DNA of 64,000 nucleotides from Roseiarcus sp963782255 (GCA_963782255.1 CAWAIS010000001.1:4526001-4590000), one strand, 5' to 3'; shown: positions 25,138 through 33,782, counted from the stretch's first letter. A program made the numbers and translations. The notes: a model not told the origin generated them from the sequence alone.

Positions 25138-26171
25138 CCTGATTACGCGGCAACGTCAGCCAGTTTTAGCAAGCGGTAAGGCATCGGGAGGGTCCTCAGC
25201 GCAACGAATGCGAGGCGGGGGGTCATGGTTTCGAGCTCGTATCGGCGATTGAATCGATATTCGAACTCCGCGAGATATCGAGGGACGTGTTTTTCTCCTA
25301 CGGCTCGGTAGGTCCCGACGAGGGCGGCTTTGATATTGCCCAATGCGGTATTGACCCATTTGAAAGCAGGGGTGCGAACCGCTTGCTTGCCGCTTCCGGT
25401 CTTTATTGAGGTGTGCAGGCATCCGGCTTGGGTGACGGCGGCGAAGCACGCCAGGCCGTCGGAGACGATATTGGCGCCGGGCCTGAGCGCGGTGCTTGCG
25501 AGTTTTCGGATCGCAAAGCTGCTGAAGGCTTTGACAGGCCGAAGGATGATTTGATCTGGCTTGCCGTCGTCGGTTGTCGCGACCGCAGCGACGAACGGCG
25601 TCTTGCCTGTTGCGCCGCGCCCGCGGCGGCCGGACCGGGCGCCGCCGATATAGGCGTCGTCCATCTGGACGTTGCCTTTCAAGCGTTTGCTCGCGTTACG
25701 CTCCAACATGACTTGAGCGAGCTTGTGCTTCATCATCCAAGCAGCCGTCTGGGTGACGCCAAGGCGTCGACCGAGTTCGATACTGGAAATGCCCTTCTTT
25801 GATTGCGTGACCAGGTAGATCGTCTTGAACCAGATGCGCAGCGGCAGCTTGCTCGAAGCGAAGATCGTTCCCGCTTTGACAGAGGTCTGCTTGCGACACG
25901 CGTTACACTGGAATAAACGCCGCGCGCCGCGCGTGACGACGCAGTGATCAGCGCCCTTGCACCCGGGACATTCGAACCCGTTCGGCCACCGCCATTTGAC
26001 CAGCGCCGCATGACATTGCTCTTCGGTTCCGTAAATCTCCGCGAAACGAGCCTCGCTGAGGCCTTTCTGAAACTGAACCTGATTGCGCGCCATCAGAGAA
26101 CCCCTGCGAAAACAACATGTTCATGTTCCGTTCTACTGAACGTCTGAAGCTGACGCAAGCGCGTAATCAGG
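25138..26171 (-). mobile_element. Complete IS1595-family insertion sequence with 8-bp target duplication
   Basis: The element is 1034 bp. Terminal inverted repeats begin CCTGATTACGCG at the left (25138 on) and the right end reads CGCGTAATCAGG up to 26171. Matching continues inward with a few mismatches (CGTCAGC on both sides). The 8-base sequence AAACATAT flanks it exactly at 25130-25137 and 26172-26179, which is the duplication size of the IS1595 family. It encodes one intact transposase. It lies between doxX and a small secreted-protein gene and interrupts no recognised gene. Confidence 0.93.
25143..26093 (-). CDS. IS1595-family transposase (ISXO2-like)
   Basis: The 316-residue intact transposase has an N-terminal zinc-ribbon (CPGCKGADHCV then CNACRKQ), a helix-turn-helix-like LGRRLGVTQTAAWMMKHKL, and an ISXO2-like DDE/DDN catalytic domain. 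VQMDDAYIGG carries the first acid, NIVSDGLACF the second, and FKWVNTALGNIKAALVGTYR the third-position region. It catalyses cut-and-paste movement of the surrounding element. Confidence 0.95.
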   Translation of the reverse strand: MARNQVQFQKGLSEARFAEIYGTEEQCHAALVKWRWPNGFECPGCKGADHCVVTRGARRLFQCNACRKQTSVKAGTIFASSKLPLRIWFKTIYLVTQSKKGISSIELGRRLGVTQTAAWMMKHKLAQVMLERNASKRLKGNVQMDDAYIGGARSGRRGRGATGKTPFVAAVATTDDGKPDQIILRPVKAFSSFAIRKLASTALRPGANIVSDGLACFAAVTQAGCLHTSIKTGSGKQAVRTPAFKWVNTALGNIKAALVGTYRAVGEKHVPRYLAEFEYRFNRRYELETMTPRLAFVALRTLPMPYRLLKLADVAA

Positions 26172-26290
26172 AAACATATTATACTCGACCCTAATTCATG
26201 GGGTCGACATATACATGTGTGAATGAGTTTCAATTGGGCGTTAGGCAATTGATTTGTTCGGTTATGGGCGCCTTCGCCGAGGAGAGTGAA

Positions 26291-26611
26291 ATGAAGATGT
26301 CGAGCACCTTGGCGCTCGCGTTCGCCATGTCGGTTGCGGCGCCGGTCGCAACCTACGCTCAGACGGCCGAGCCGACCTATCACTACCATCACCACGTTCA
26401 TCGTCATGTGCATCACCACGCCGTGGCGGCGCAGACCCGCCCCGCGGCCGTCACCCCGGTTGCGGTCTCGCCGCCTCCGGCTCAGGCTCAGCCATTTGGC
26501 TTGGCTTTCCCGCATATCGCGCCCTATCCCGACAACAAGGGCGACGAAGACGGACTGAGCGAAGATGTCAACGACTGCAACAAGGGCTGCATCGACGGCA
26601 ACCCAAACTGA
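26291..26611 (+). CDS. Secreted histidine-rich small protein
   Basis: ATG 26291 (MKMSSTLALAFAM) has GAGGAG seven bases upstream; a longer frame from 26198 lacks a ribosome site. Of 106 residues, the first 23 are a signal peptide (PVATYAQ cleavage). Then comes a dense His block (YHYHHHVHRHVHHHAV), an Ala/Pro-rich middle, and an acidic Cys-containing tail DEDGLSEDVNDCNKGCIDG. The layout suggests envelope metal binding, by inference. It resembles the shorter protein at 4539-4781. The IS1595 element sits just upstream and could affect its expression. Confidence 0.7.
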   Translation: MKMSSTLALAFAMSVAAPVATYAQTAEPTYHYHHHVHRHVHHHAVAAQTRPAAVTPVAVSPPPAQAQPFGLAFPHIAPYPDNKGDEDGLSEDVNDCNKGCIDGNPN

Positions 26612-26680
26612 CGGTCCCTCGGCCCGCGCGAGCGGCTTGGCTCCCGGTTCGCCACGGACGAGACGGAGCGCGCCGTGAAG

Positions 26681-26720
26681 GGCTTCTCTCAGGGCGGCGT
26701 TGCCGAGAAGCCGTTGTGTT
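26681..26720 (+). terminator. Candidate intrinsic terminator after the His-rich gene
   Basis: GGCTTCTC (26681-26688) can pair with GAGAAGCC (26705-26712), and GTTGTGTTTT follows. The weak T-tract and overlap with the end of the convergent porin gene keep confidence low. Confidence 0.35.
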
Positions 26721-28283
26721 TTAGAAGCGGATGCGGAGGCCGACCGTCGGGTCGTAGTTCTGGGTGCGCGCCGTATTGAAGCTGTAGGTCGTCTTGGTTC
26801 CTGGGATGGTGTAGCTCGTCGTCGAGAAGAAGCCGTTGGCGAGGCCGCCGTAGACATTGCTCAGCATGACGCCGCCGTAGACGTCGACACGCTTGAACGG
26901 CTTCCAATCCAGGAAAACCGATAAGCCGTCCTGGCTGCCGCCGCATTTGCTGCTGCTGATGTAAGCGCCCGTGCCCGTGCAGGCGCTGGTGTTGTAGTTG
27001 TTCTGATTCTGATAGTAGAAACCGACCGCGGCGTCGAGATTGCTCAAGACCTTCCACTTGACGCCTGTCCAGAAGGTCTGCAGGACCCGTTGGATATTGT
27101 AGGCGTTCACGGTGACCGCGGCGTTGGTGTAGACGCCCTTGTTCCAGTACCCCTGCGGGATGAAGATGCCCTGGGAGATGGTTGGGAATCCGGTCAGGTA
27201 GTCATCAGACGGGTTCATCAGCCGCGCGTAGATGTAGCCGCCGTAGAAGGTGAAGTTGTCCCACTTATACTTGGCGGTGAGTTCGCCGCCGAAATTGTTC
27301 GACAGCGTCGCCTTGAGAACCGAGTTGGGATCGTAATAGGCGTTGTTCACATTGATGAAGCAGTTAGCGGGCGTGAGGCAGGCGATGTTCGATCCGCCGA
27401 AGGTCGAGAGCGACACTGCGTCTTTTGCCCAGCTCAAAACGCCGTCCAACGACAGCGGCCCGAAGTCTGCGCCGAGCTGTCCTTGATACATTCCGTTTGT
27501 GGCGTTGCCGACCCCGTAGCCGCCGACCTGAACCTGCGCCGCCGCACGGAAACCCTGATACGTCAAACGATAGGTGAAGGCGGTGTTTGGGCGCACGGTC
27601 TCCGAGCTGCCGAAGCCGGCGAACGAGGCCGAGAAGCCGATCAGCGAGAAGGCGCTCGAGGCGACCGGATCGTAGGCCGATGTGACGTCATTGGCCAGCG
27701 AGTTTGTGCGGCCGAAGGTCAGCGTGCCGTAGACCGGATTGCTGACTCCAAGGAAGGCCTGGGAGTTGTCCCACTGTCCCGCGCGGCTCGAGTCGGAGTT
27801 TCGGTTCTGCCAGGGATAATTGCCGGCGGGTCTGGCGTTGTTGTCCGCCAGGCTGCGCGGGCCGTTGGCGAACATGCCTGAATACGGGTTGACGCCCGCT
27901 TCGAGGACCCCGATGATCGACCAATCGTAGGGAAGCACCTCTTCCTTCATCTTGAGGCCTACCACCGAGGTGCTGAGCCCGTTGATGCTGAAGAGCCCTT
28001 TGCTTTCGTAGGCATTCTTCTGAATGCCGTAACTGTCCTTGTCGGCACTCGGGTTGGATCCGACGCCTTCGTGCAGATAGGTGGCGTCGAGGTCGAGCGT
28101 GCCGTAAAGCGTGACGCCGTAAGCGCTGATCGGGCAGTCGCTCGCGGACGAATTGAGCCAATCCCAGAAGCTCGCCCAGCAATTCGGCTTCTCCTCCGGG
28201 GCTTTGGCGGTCGGGAGGTCGGCCGCATAGGCGAGACCGCAGAAGCCCAGCGTCGCCAAGGCGATAAGTCCCAGCTTTCTCAC
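26721..28283 (-). CDS. Outer-membrane porin (Gram-negative porin family)
   Basis: The 520-residue product begins with the signal peptide MRKLGLIALATLGFCGLAYA followed by ADLPTAK, as in alphaproteobacterial porins. The mature part has VTLYGTLDLDATYLHEG, FGRTNSLANDV, repeated amphipathic aromatic strands and a terminal DPTVGLRIRF ending in Phe, the outer-membrane insertion signal. It should form a trimeric diffusion pore. An N-terminal Cys pair region (NCWASFWDWLNSSASDCP) is typical of the Hyphomicrobiales subgroup. Confidence 0.87.
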   Translation of the reverse strand: MRKLGLIALATLGFCGLAYAADLPTAKAPEEKPNCWASFWDWLNSSASDCPISAYGVTLYGTLDLDATYLHEGVGSNPSADKDSYGIQKNAYESKGLFSINGLSTSVVGLKMKEEVLPYDWSIIGVLEAGVNPYSGMFANGPRSLADNNARPAGNYPWQNRNSDSSRAGQWDNSQAFLGVSNPVYGTLTFGRTNSLANDVTSAYDPVASSAFSLIGFSASFAGFGSSETVRPNTAFTYRLTYQGFRAAAQVQVGGYGVGNATNGMYQGQLGADFGPLSLDGVLSWAKDAVSLSTFGGSNIACLTPANCFINVNNAYYDPNSVLKATLSNNFGGELTAKYKWDNFTFYGGYIYARLMNPSDDYLTGFPTISQGIFIPQGYWNKGVYTNAAVTVNAYNIQRVLQTFWTGVKWKVLSNLDAAVGFYYQNQNNYNTSACTGTGAYISSSKCGGSQDGLSVFLDWKPFKRVDVYGGVMLSNVYGGLANGFFSTTSYTIPGTKTTYSFNTARTQNYDPTVGLRIRF

Positions 28284-28614
28284 GCGCCAACCCCTCGAAC
28301 CAAGGGCGCCCAGGAGGCTGCCGCGCCCTTCGCCGCCTGATCGTAAATTGGCTTTCGTGTCGCATACTAGGCGCGGCGAGCGCGAAAACGCCCCGCCTCG
28401 AATGCGGCCAAGAACCGCGGTCGTCCGGCCGAAGAGTTTGTGTCGATATTACGACACTGAAACGCTCATAATGTTACGAGCTTGGTCGAATGGTCGAACC
28501 GGACGGCCTCGGGCGGGCGCGACCAACGCTGCAATCTTCAGCAAAAATATGGTTACCGGGCGTGACTTTTTTGCCACGGGACTTGCGCCCGAATCCGGCC
28601 GGCAAGCATGCCGC
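28284..28614. other. Intergenic region upstream of porin and downstream of yqeY, no supported gene
   Basis: It presumably holds the porin promoter region. No RNA gene, repeat or coding signal could be supported here. Confidence 0.45.
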
Positions 28615-29082
28615 TCAGCCCGACAGAAGCCCCTTCACGATCGCGCTCGCCCTGGCGAAGTCCATCTCTCCCGGGTGGGCTTCCTTGAGCGCGTTGACGA
28701 CCCGCCCCATGTCCTTGACGCTGGCCGCCCCGGTCGCGGCGATCGCCGCCTTGGCCGCCGCCGTCACCTCCGCCTCGTCCATCTGCTTTGGCAGGAACTC
28801 GTTGATGATCGCGACCTCGGCGTTCTCCTGCGCGGCGAGTTCGGCGCGGCCGGCCTGGGCATAGATCGCCGCCGACTCCTGCCGCGACTTGATCATCTTG
28901 GCCAAGAGCGCCAGTTCGTCGGCGCGGCTCACGATCTTGCCCGCCCCGCGCGCCTCGATCTCGCGTTCCTTCAAGGCCGCCATGATGAGACGGAGCGCGC
29001 CGACCCGAACCTTGTCGCCGCCCTTCATCGCCTCCTTCATCTGCGTTGCGACCGTGTCGCGCAGGGGCGCGCTGTTCGCCAT
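28615..29082 (-). CDS. GatB/YqeY domain-containing protein
   Basis: The 155-residue cytoplasmic protein shows the YqeY family pattern: MKEAMKGGDKVRVGALRLIMAALKEREIEARG, then ELALLAKMIKSRQESAAIYAQAGRAELAAQENAE and FLPKQMDEAEV, with GRVVNALKEAHPGEMDFA at the C-terminus. The fold is the tRNA-binding tail of GatB, but the function of the stand-alone protein is unclear. It diverges from carA, a neighbourhood frequently seen in alphaproteobacteria. Confidence 0.92.
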   Translation of the reverse strand: MANSAPLRDTVATQMKEAMKGGDKVRVGALRLIMAALKEREIEARGAGKIVSRADELALLAKMIKSRQESAAIYAQAGRAELAAQENAEVAIINEFLPKQMDEAEVTAAAKAAIAATGAASVKDMGRVVNALKEAHPGEMDFARASAIVKGLLSG

Positions 29083-29154
29083 GGGATTCCCTCGTTTGGA
29101 TTAAGACAGCCGCGTCCTTGACGCGCCGCGTGCGCGGCGCTTAAGCACAGCCGC

Positions 29155-30384
29155 ATGCCAAGCGCAACTCGCACTTTTTCGCCCGCAATGAGCCCCGACG
29201 AGACGGCCTCCTCCGGCTGGCTTCCGCGCGTTGCGACGGGCATGCTCGTGCTCGCGAGCGGAGAGGTGATCGAAGGCCTTGGAGTCGGCGCGACCGGGTC
29301 CGCGATCGGAGAAGTCTGCTTCAACACGGCGATGACCGGCTACGAGGAGATCCTGACCGATCCTTCCTACGCTGCGCAGATCATCACCTTCACCTTTCCG
29401 CATATCGGGATCGTCGGCGTCAACGACGAGGACATCGAGGTCGTCAACCCCGCCGCGTCCTCGGCCGCAGTCGGCGCGATCTTCCGCGTCGACCCGTCCG
29501 AACCCTCCAACTTCCGCGCCAAGGGGCGGCTCGACCCGTGGCTCCGATCGCGCGGGATCATCGGGCTCGCCTGCCTCGACACGCGCGCGCTGACGTCGCT
29601 CATCCGCAAGTCCGGCATGCCGAACGCCGTCATCGCCCATGCCCCCGACGGCGCCTTCGACCTTGACGCGCTCAGGGCTCAAGCTAGGGCTTGGCCGGGC
29701 ATAGACGGCATGGACCTCGTGCCCGCGGTCGGTACGACTCAGCGCTACGACTGGGACGAGACGAGCTGGACGCTCGAGAGCGGCTACGGGCATCGGCTCG
29801 AGACGCGCTTCCATGTCGTTGCGGTCGACTACGGGATCAAGCGCAACATCCTCAAACTCCTCAACGACTGCGGCTGCTCGGTGACGGTCGTGCCCGCGAC
29901 CGCGACGCCCGAGGAGATCCTGGCGCTGCGGCCCGACGGCGTCTTCTTATCGAACGGCCCCGGCGATCCGGCGGCGACCGGCGAATACGCTGTTCCAACC
30001 ATCCGGGCGCTGCTCGAGACAAAAATCCCCCTGTTCGGCATCTGCCTCGGACATCAGCTCCTCGGACTCGCGGTCGGGGCCCGCACGATGAAGATGCCGC
30101 AGGGTCACCACGGCGCCAACCATCCGGTCAAGGATTTTACCACCGACAAGGTGGAGATCGTCTCGATGAACCACGGCTTCGCGGTCGATCGCGCGACCCT
30201 GCCCGCGAACGCCAAAGAGACGCATGTCTCGCTGTTCGACGGCTCGAACTGCGGCGTCGCGCTGACCGACCGCCCGGCCTTCTCGGTGCAGTACCACCCC
30301 GAGGCTTCGCCCGGACCGCGCGACAGCCACTACCTCTTCCGCCGCTTCACCGACATGATGGCGGCGCGAAAGGCCGCCGCCTGA
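29155..30384 (+). CDS. carA: Carbamoyl-phosphate synthase small (glutaminase) subunit
   Basis: This 409-residue subunit hydrolyses glutamine and channels ammonia to CarB for arginine and pyrimidine synthesis. The N-terminal CPSase domain has VCFNTAMTGYEEILTDPSY. The class-I glutaminase domain has FGICLGHQLLG with the catalytic Cys near residue 297 and a late QYHPEASPGP supplying His and Glu. An in-frame ATG 33 bases downstream is a second possible start. carB is not adjacent in this window. Confidence 0.96.
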   Translation: MPSATRTFSPAMSPDETASSGWLPRVATGMLVLASGEVIEGLGVGATGSAIGEVCFNTAMTGYEEILTDPSYAAQIITFTFPHIGIVGVNDEDIEVVNPAASSAAVGAIFRVDPSEPSNFRAKGRLDPWLRSRGIIGLACLDTRALTSLIRKSGMPNAVIAHAPDGAFDLDALRAQARAWPGIDGMDLVPAVGTTQRYDWDETSWTLESGYGHRLETRFHVVAVDYGIKRNILKLLNDCGCSVTVVPATATPEEILALRPDGVFLSNGPGDPAATGEYAVPTIRALLETKIPLFGICLGHQLLGLAVGARTMKMPQGHHGANHPVKDFTTDKVEIVSMNHGFAVDRATLPANAKETHVSLFDGSNCGVALTDRPAFSVQYHPEASPGPRDSHYLFRRFTDMMAARKAAA

Positions 30385-30448
30385 TTTGGAAATCCTTGGC
30401 GGAGCGGCTTTTGGGCGCGAAAAGGGCGCTCAAACGGGGTTGGAAAAG

Positions 30449-30524
30449 CTTGGATTTCCTTGGATTCTCTCGTCCGAATCGAGCCTGTTCAATGGGTTAC
30501 AAGGGATTCGCGGAAAAAATTTTG
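30449..30524 (+). repeat. Dispersed intergenic repeat, copy 2
   Basis: This is nearly identical to 16493-16568 over the first 55 bases (CTTGGATTTCCTTGGATTCT onward), with an upstream AAACGGG-type similarity as well. It sits about 65 bases after the carA stop. Confidence 0.8.
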
Positions 30525-30699
30525 GGAGCCTTCCGCCCCGCCGAATCCCGATCCCGGCGCCCGCCGCTTCAGGGCGCGCTTTCATGATCCAATCTTCCCA
30601 CGTTATTTTGACCCTCGACGCGCCGCCGGGTTCTCACCGCGGCATTTTCGAGACTATCACGACTTCCGATTTTCCGCAACCAAAATGGGGCGCTTATCC

Positions 30700-30836
30700 C
30701 GTCATGGCCGGGCTTGTCCCGGCCATCCACGAGAACACCGAGTCCACGAATGAGATTCTGAGACAGTCGCAAGCACTGAACGCGGGGTCAGTGGCACGGA
30801 GCCGCGTGGATGGCCGGGACAAGCCCGGCCATGACG
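30700..30836. repeat. Paired REP-like palindromes (32-base perfect inverted repeat)
   Basis: Positions 30700-30731 and 30805-30836 are exact reverse complements of each other over 32 bases. Each arm is itself a hairpin, ATGGCCGGG then CTTGT then CCCGGCCAT. This doublet arrangement is characteristic of bacterial REP/BIME elements. Confidence 0.88.
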
Positions 30837-31020
30837 AAAAACAGAAAAGAACGCCCTGCCTATAGACAGCGCCATGAGAGTGTAAAAAGCCCCCTAGCCC
30901 TTCGTCGCCCATCTGAGCCTTCCAACATGGCCGTCCGCGGCTTGAACGCGCACAGCGTTCACGTATAAATTGTGGGCTCCGGCTTGCCGCTCGGGAAGGC
31001 TGGACTTTTGGGGGCCGCGC

Positions 31021-33186
31021 TTGCCTTCTGACGACCCCACGCCGCCAGGCAAAAATCCCGTGCCGAACGGCCCGGGCGGAGCCGAGCCGTCGCCGCCGCC
31101 CGGCGCGACGCCCGGGTCCATGGCGGACGCCAGCTCTCGCTCAGAAAATACGCCCAACCTTCCGAAGATCGCCGAGAAGGCCGACGATCTCGAGGCGATC
31201 AAAAAGGCGGTCGACGACGCAGCGGCCGTCGGCGGAGGCCTCTGGCTCTCCTATCTGTTCGTTCTGTTCTATCTCGCCGTCGCGGCGGGCGCGGTTACGC
31301 ATGCCGATCTCTTCTTCGAAAAGGCCGTCAAGCTGCCGTTCCTCAACGTCGAGCTGCCGCTGCTCGCCTTTTTCTTCCTCGCGCCGATCCTGTTCCTCGT
31401 CGTCCACGCGTACACGCTCGTGCATCTCGTGATGCTGACCGACAAGGCGAAGCGGTTCCATCAAGCGCTACACGACCAGATCGGCGACGACTACGGACTG
31501 CCGTGGATGGAGCGGGCGCATCGCGCTGCGATCCGCGACGGCCTACAGCGGCAATTGCCCAGCAACATTTTCGTCCAGTTCCTGGCTGGACCGAGAACCG
31601 TGCGTGCAACCGCCTTCGGCGTGGCGCTGCGCGCAATCGCCTGGATCACGCTGGTCATCGCGCCAGTGCTGCTGCTGCTCATGATGCAGATCCAGTTCCT
31701 GCCGTTTCACAGCGGCTTCATCACCTGGACCCAGCGCGTCGCGCTCTTCGTCGATCTGGTCCTGCTAGCGTGGCTGTGGCGCAAAGTTCTGTCAGGGCAT
31801 GAACTTGGCGGCCCGTTCCGAGCCTCTTGGGCCTGGCCGGTCCTTGGCTTCGTGCTGAGCGTGGCCGTGCTTCTCTTCTCCATGACGGTGGTGACCTATC
31901 CGGGCGAGTGGCAGGAAGAGAGGTTGGCAAGCTGGCGAATCCTTCCCGCGATGGACGAGTGGGGAAGGCCCGCGACCGAAAAGGACGCCAGAGGCGAGCC
32001 GAGGACCGCGTCGTTTCGCGACTGGGTCATGAACGCGAGGAAGATGTCGCTCCACGACTGGCTGTTCAACGCCAAGCCCGACGAGATCACCCGCCGCAGG
32101 CTTCCGTTTTCGAGCACTCTCGTCCTGGTTGGCCTCAACGTCTACGAAGGCCTCGGCATCGACGACCCCGAGAAGGCCAAGTGGCATGACTTCGTCTTTC
32201 GCGCGCGCGGCCGTGACTTAAGGGGCGCGATCTTCGATTTCGCGACGCTTCCGAAGGTCGATTTCGAGGGCGCCGATCTTCACGGCGCGTCGCTCCATGA
32301 CGCGCAGCTTCAGGGCGCGTCGCTCCATGACGCGCAGCTTCAGGGCGCGTCGCTCAATTTCGCGCAGCTTCAGGGCGCGTCGCTCAATTTCGCGCAGCTT
32401 CAGGGCGCGTCGCTCGGTGCCGCGCAGCTTCAGGGCGCGTCGCTCAATGTCGCGCAGCTTCAGGGCGCGTCGCTCGGCTTCGCGCAGCTTCAGGGCGCGT
32501 CGCTCAATGTCGCGCAGCTTCAGGGCGCGTCGCTCGCCGACGCGCAGCTTCAGGGCGCGTCATTCGACGACGCTGTTCTGGAGGCGACCGACTTTTCGCG
32601 CGCTTATCTCTGGCGGAGCAATCGCCCGAGGCCGCCCTCAGAGGTCGCGAGCATCCGGATCTCCGGCGAGAGCTGGTTGCCAGAATGGATCGACGTAAAT
32701 GCAAATCACCAGACCTGGGATGACAAGACCTACCAGACGCTGCGAACCTTGATCGGGTCGGTCCGGCCGAGCGACCTGGCGCTCGAGCGCATCCAGAGCC
32801 TCGACTGCTCGAATTCCGATACGACGCTCGCATCTTGCAATTCGTCTGCTGAGCCGCCGCCCGAGGCCGCGGCGTGGCGCAAGGCGCTGGAAGACGCCCG
32901 CGTAGACGATGCCGCATACGCAAAAGCGCTGGCGGCTGCCTTGAAGACGCTGGTTTGCTCGGGCGACGACGGTGCGGTCTATGTCGTGTGGGGCGGTGGA
33001 TTCGAATCCCGCCTCGAATCCGGCGGTCCCGAGGCGCCGGCGCTAGTCGATTTCATCATGAGCAAGGATTGCCCGGTCTCCGGCTCGCTGACCGACGCGG
33101 ACAAGGCGAAGCTCCTCCGCATAAAGCAGGACGCGATAGTCGCGACGCAGAAATCTGTGCCTGGAGGCCCAGCCCATTCGCCTTAG
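31021..33186 (+). CDS. Multi-pass membrane protein with cytosolic pentapeptide-repeat domain
   Basis: The start is uncertain: TTG 31021 has GGGGG upstream; GTG 30970 and ATG 31120 are alternatives. After a Pro-rich N-terminus come about five membrane helices (LWLSYLFVLFYLAVAAGAV, LLAFFFLAPILFLVVHAY, WITLVIAPVLLLLMMQI, VALFVDLVLLAWLW, VLGFVLSVAVLLFSMTVV). A pentapeptide-repeat domain follows with a near-perfect decapeptide LQGASLxxAQ repeated about ten times, then a C-terminal region of about 190 residues with paired Cys. Pentapeptide domains form a right-handed beta-helix; function in these membrane-linked proteins is unknown. Confidence 0.83.
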   Translation: MPSDDPTPPGKNPVPNGPGGAEPSPPPGATPGSMADASSRSENTPNLPKIAEKADDLEAIKKAVDDAAAVGGGLWLSYLFVLFYLAVAAGAVTHADLFFEKAVKLPFLNVELPLLAFFFLAPILFLVVHAYTLVHLVMLTDKAKRFHQALHDQIGDDYGLPWMERAHRAAIRDGLQRQLPSNIFVQFLAGPRTVRATAFGVALRAIAWITLVIAPVLLLLMMQIQFLPFHSGFITWTQRVALFVDLVLLAWLWRKVLSGHELGGPFRASWAWPVLGFVLSVAVLLFSMTVVTYPGEWQEERLASWRILPAMDEWGRPATEKDARGEPRTASFRDWVMNARKMSLHDWLFNAKPDEITRRRLPFSSTLVLVGLNVYEGLGIDDPEKAKWHDFVFRARGRDLRGAIFDFATLPKVDFEGADLHGASLHDAQLQGASLHDAQLQGASLNFAQLQGASLNFAQLQGASLGAAQLQGASLNVAQLQGASLGFAQLQGASLNVAQLQGASLADAQLQGASFDDAVLEATDFSRAYLWRSNRPRPPSEVASIRISGESWLPEWIDVNANHQTWDDKTYQTLRTLIGSVRPSDLALERIQSLDCSNSDTTLASCNSSAEPPPEAAAWRKALEDARVDDAAYAKALAAALKTLVCSGDDGAVYVVWGGGFESRLESGGPEAPALVDFIMSKDCPVSGSLTDADKAKLLRIKQDAIVATQKSVPGGPAHSP
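32281..32570 (+). repeat. 30-bp tandem repeat within the pentapeptide-repeat gene (about ten copies)
   Basis: The unit CAGGGCGCGTCGCTC plus a variable six-base AAT/CAT/GGT-type stretch plus GCGCAGCTT recurs about ten times with almost no silent variation outside the two variable codons. The near-identity at DNA level implies recent expansion or gene conversion rather than ancient protein repeats. Confidence 0.93.
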
Positions 33187-33236
33187 CCGTCATCGCGAAG
33201 GGCGCGCGGGCGACGCCGCGATCCAGCGGGCAACAC

Positions 33237-33368
33237 TCCCCTCTCCCCTTGCGGGAGAGGGGTTGGGGTGAGGGGTTGGGCGCGATAGTTTCTCATCATG
33301 CGGCTTGTGCCGCGGACCCCTCATCCGGCGGGCTTCGCCCGCCACCTTCTCCCGCAAGGGGAGAAGGA
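33237..33368. repeat. Intergenic palindromic repeat block (CCCCTCTCCC-type)
   Basis: CCCCTCTCCC (33238-33247) pairs with GGGAGAGGGG (33253-33262), followed by GTTGGGGTGAGGGG. A second related block, CCCCTCATCCGGCGGGC with CTTCTCCCGCAAGGGGAGAAGG, lies at 33317-33368. Similar sequence occurs at 60421-60456 and 63931-63955. It fills the gap between the pentapeptide gene and the ASCH gene. Confidence 0.85.
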
Positions 33369-33401
33369 AGGCGCGCACAGCCTCCAGCCTTGAGGTGAGT
33401 C

Positions 33402-33782
33402 ATGGCGGGCCTGGACAGCTTCTCGTTCGGCGACAGTCCGGCGCTCGCGGATGAACTGCTCGAACTTGTCCTCCTCGGCAAGAAGACCGCGACCTGCTGG
33501 GCCGCGAGCGAGGGCGACAAAGGCGTCGAGGCCGGCAAGCGATGGATCGTCAAGGACGGCCAGGGACGCCCGCGCGCCGTCTTGGAGACAGTCGAGCTGA
33601 TGCGACGGCGGTTCAGGGACGTCGATGCGGACTTTGCTTACGAGGAGGGCGAAGGCGACCGCTCGCTCGACTATTGGCGGCGAGCGCACGCCAACTATTT
33701 CACGCGCCGCGGCGAATTTTCGCCGGACATGGAGCTTTATTGCGAGCGCTTCAGGCTCGTTGAAATTCTCGACCGCGGCTGA
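33402..33782 (+). CDS. ASCH domain-containing protein
   Basis: The 126-residue protein shows the ASCH pattern: FGDSPALADELLELVLLGKKTATCW near the N-terminus (LxGKKxAT), GKRWIVKDGQGRPRAVLETVEL, then DYWRRAHANYF and a FSPDMELYCERFRLV C-terminus. ASCH domains bind RNA or nucleotides, and some members hydrolyse N4-acetylcytidine. The role here is not assigned beyond the fold. GAGGTGA lies upstream of the ATG. Confidence 0.9.
   Translation: MAGLDSFSFGDSPALADELLELVLLGKKTATCWAASEGDKGVEAGKRWIVKDGQGRPRAVLETVELMRRRFRDVDADFAYEEGEGDRSLDYWRRAHANYFTRRGEFSPDMELYCERFRLVEILDRG

Larger units (their letters stand above)
30385..31020. other. Repeat-rich intergenic region between carA and the pentapeptide-repeat gene
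   Basis: It holds copy 2 of the dispersed repeat (30449-30524) and a 32-base inverted pair (30700-30836). Open frames across it are made of repeat sequence and are not supported as genes. Confidence 0.7.

Noticed and set aside
30386..30865. A 159-codon frame after carA
   Set aside because: It is built from the dispersed repeat and the REP pair and is not conserved coding sequence.
32281..32570. Regular 30-base repeats considered as a CRISPR array
   Set aside because: The repeats are directly adjacent without spacers and in frame, encoding a decapeptide of a pentapeptide-repeat protein.
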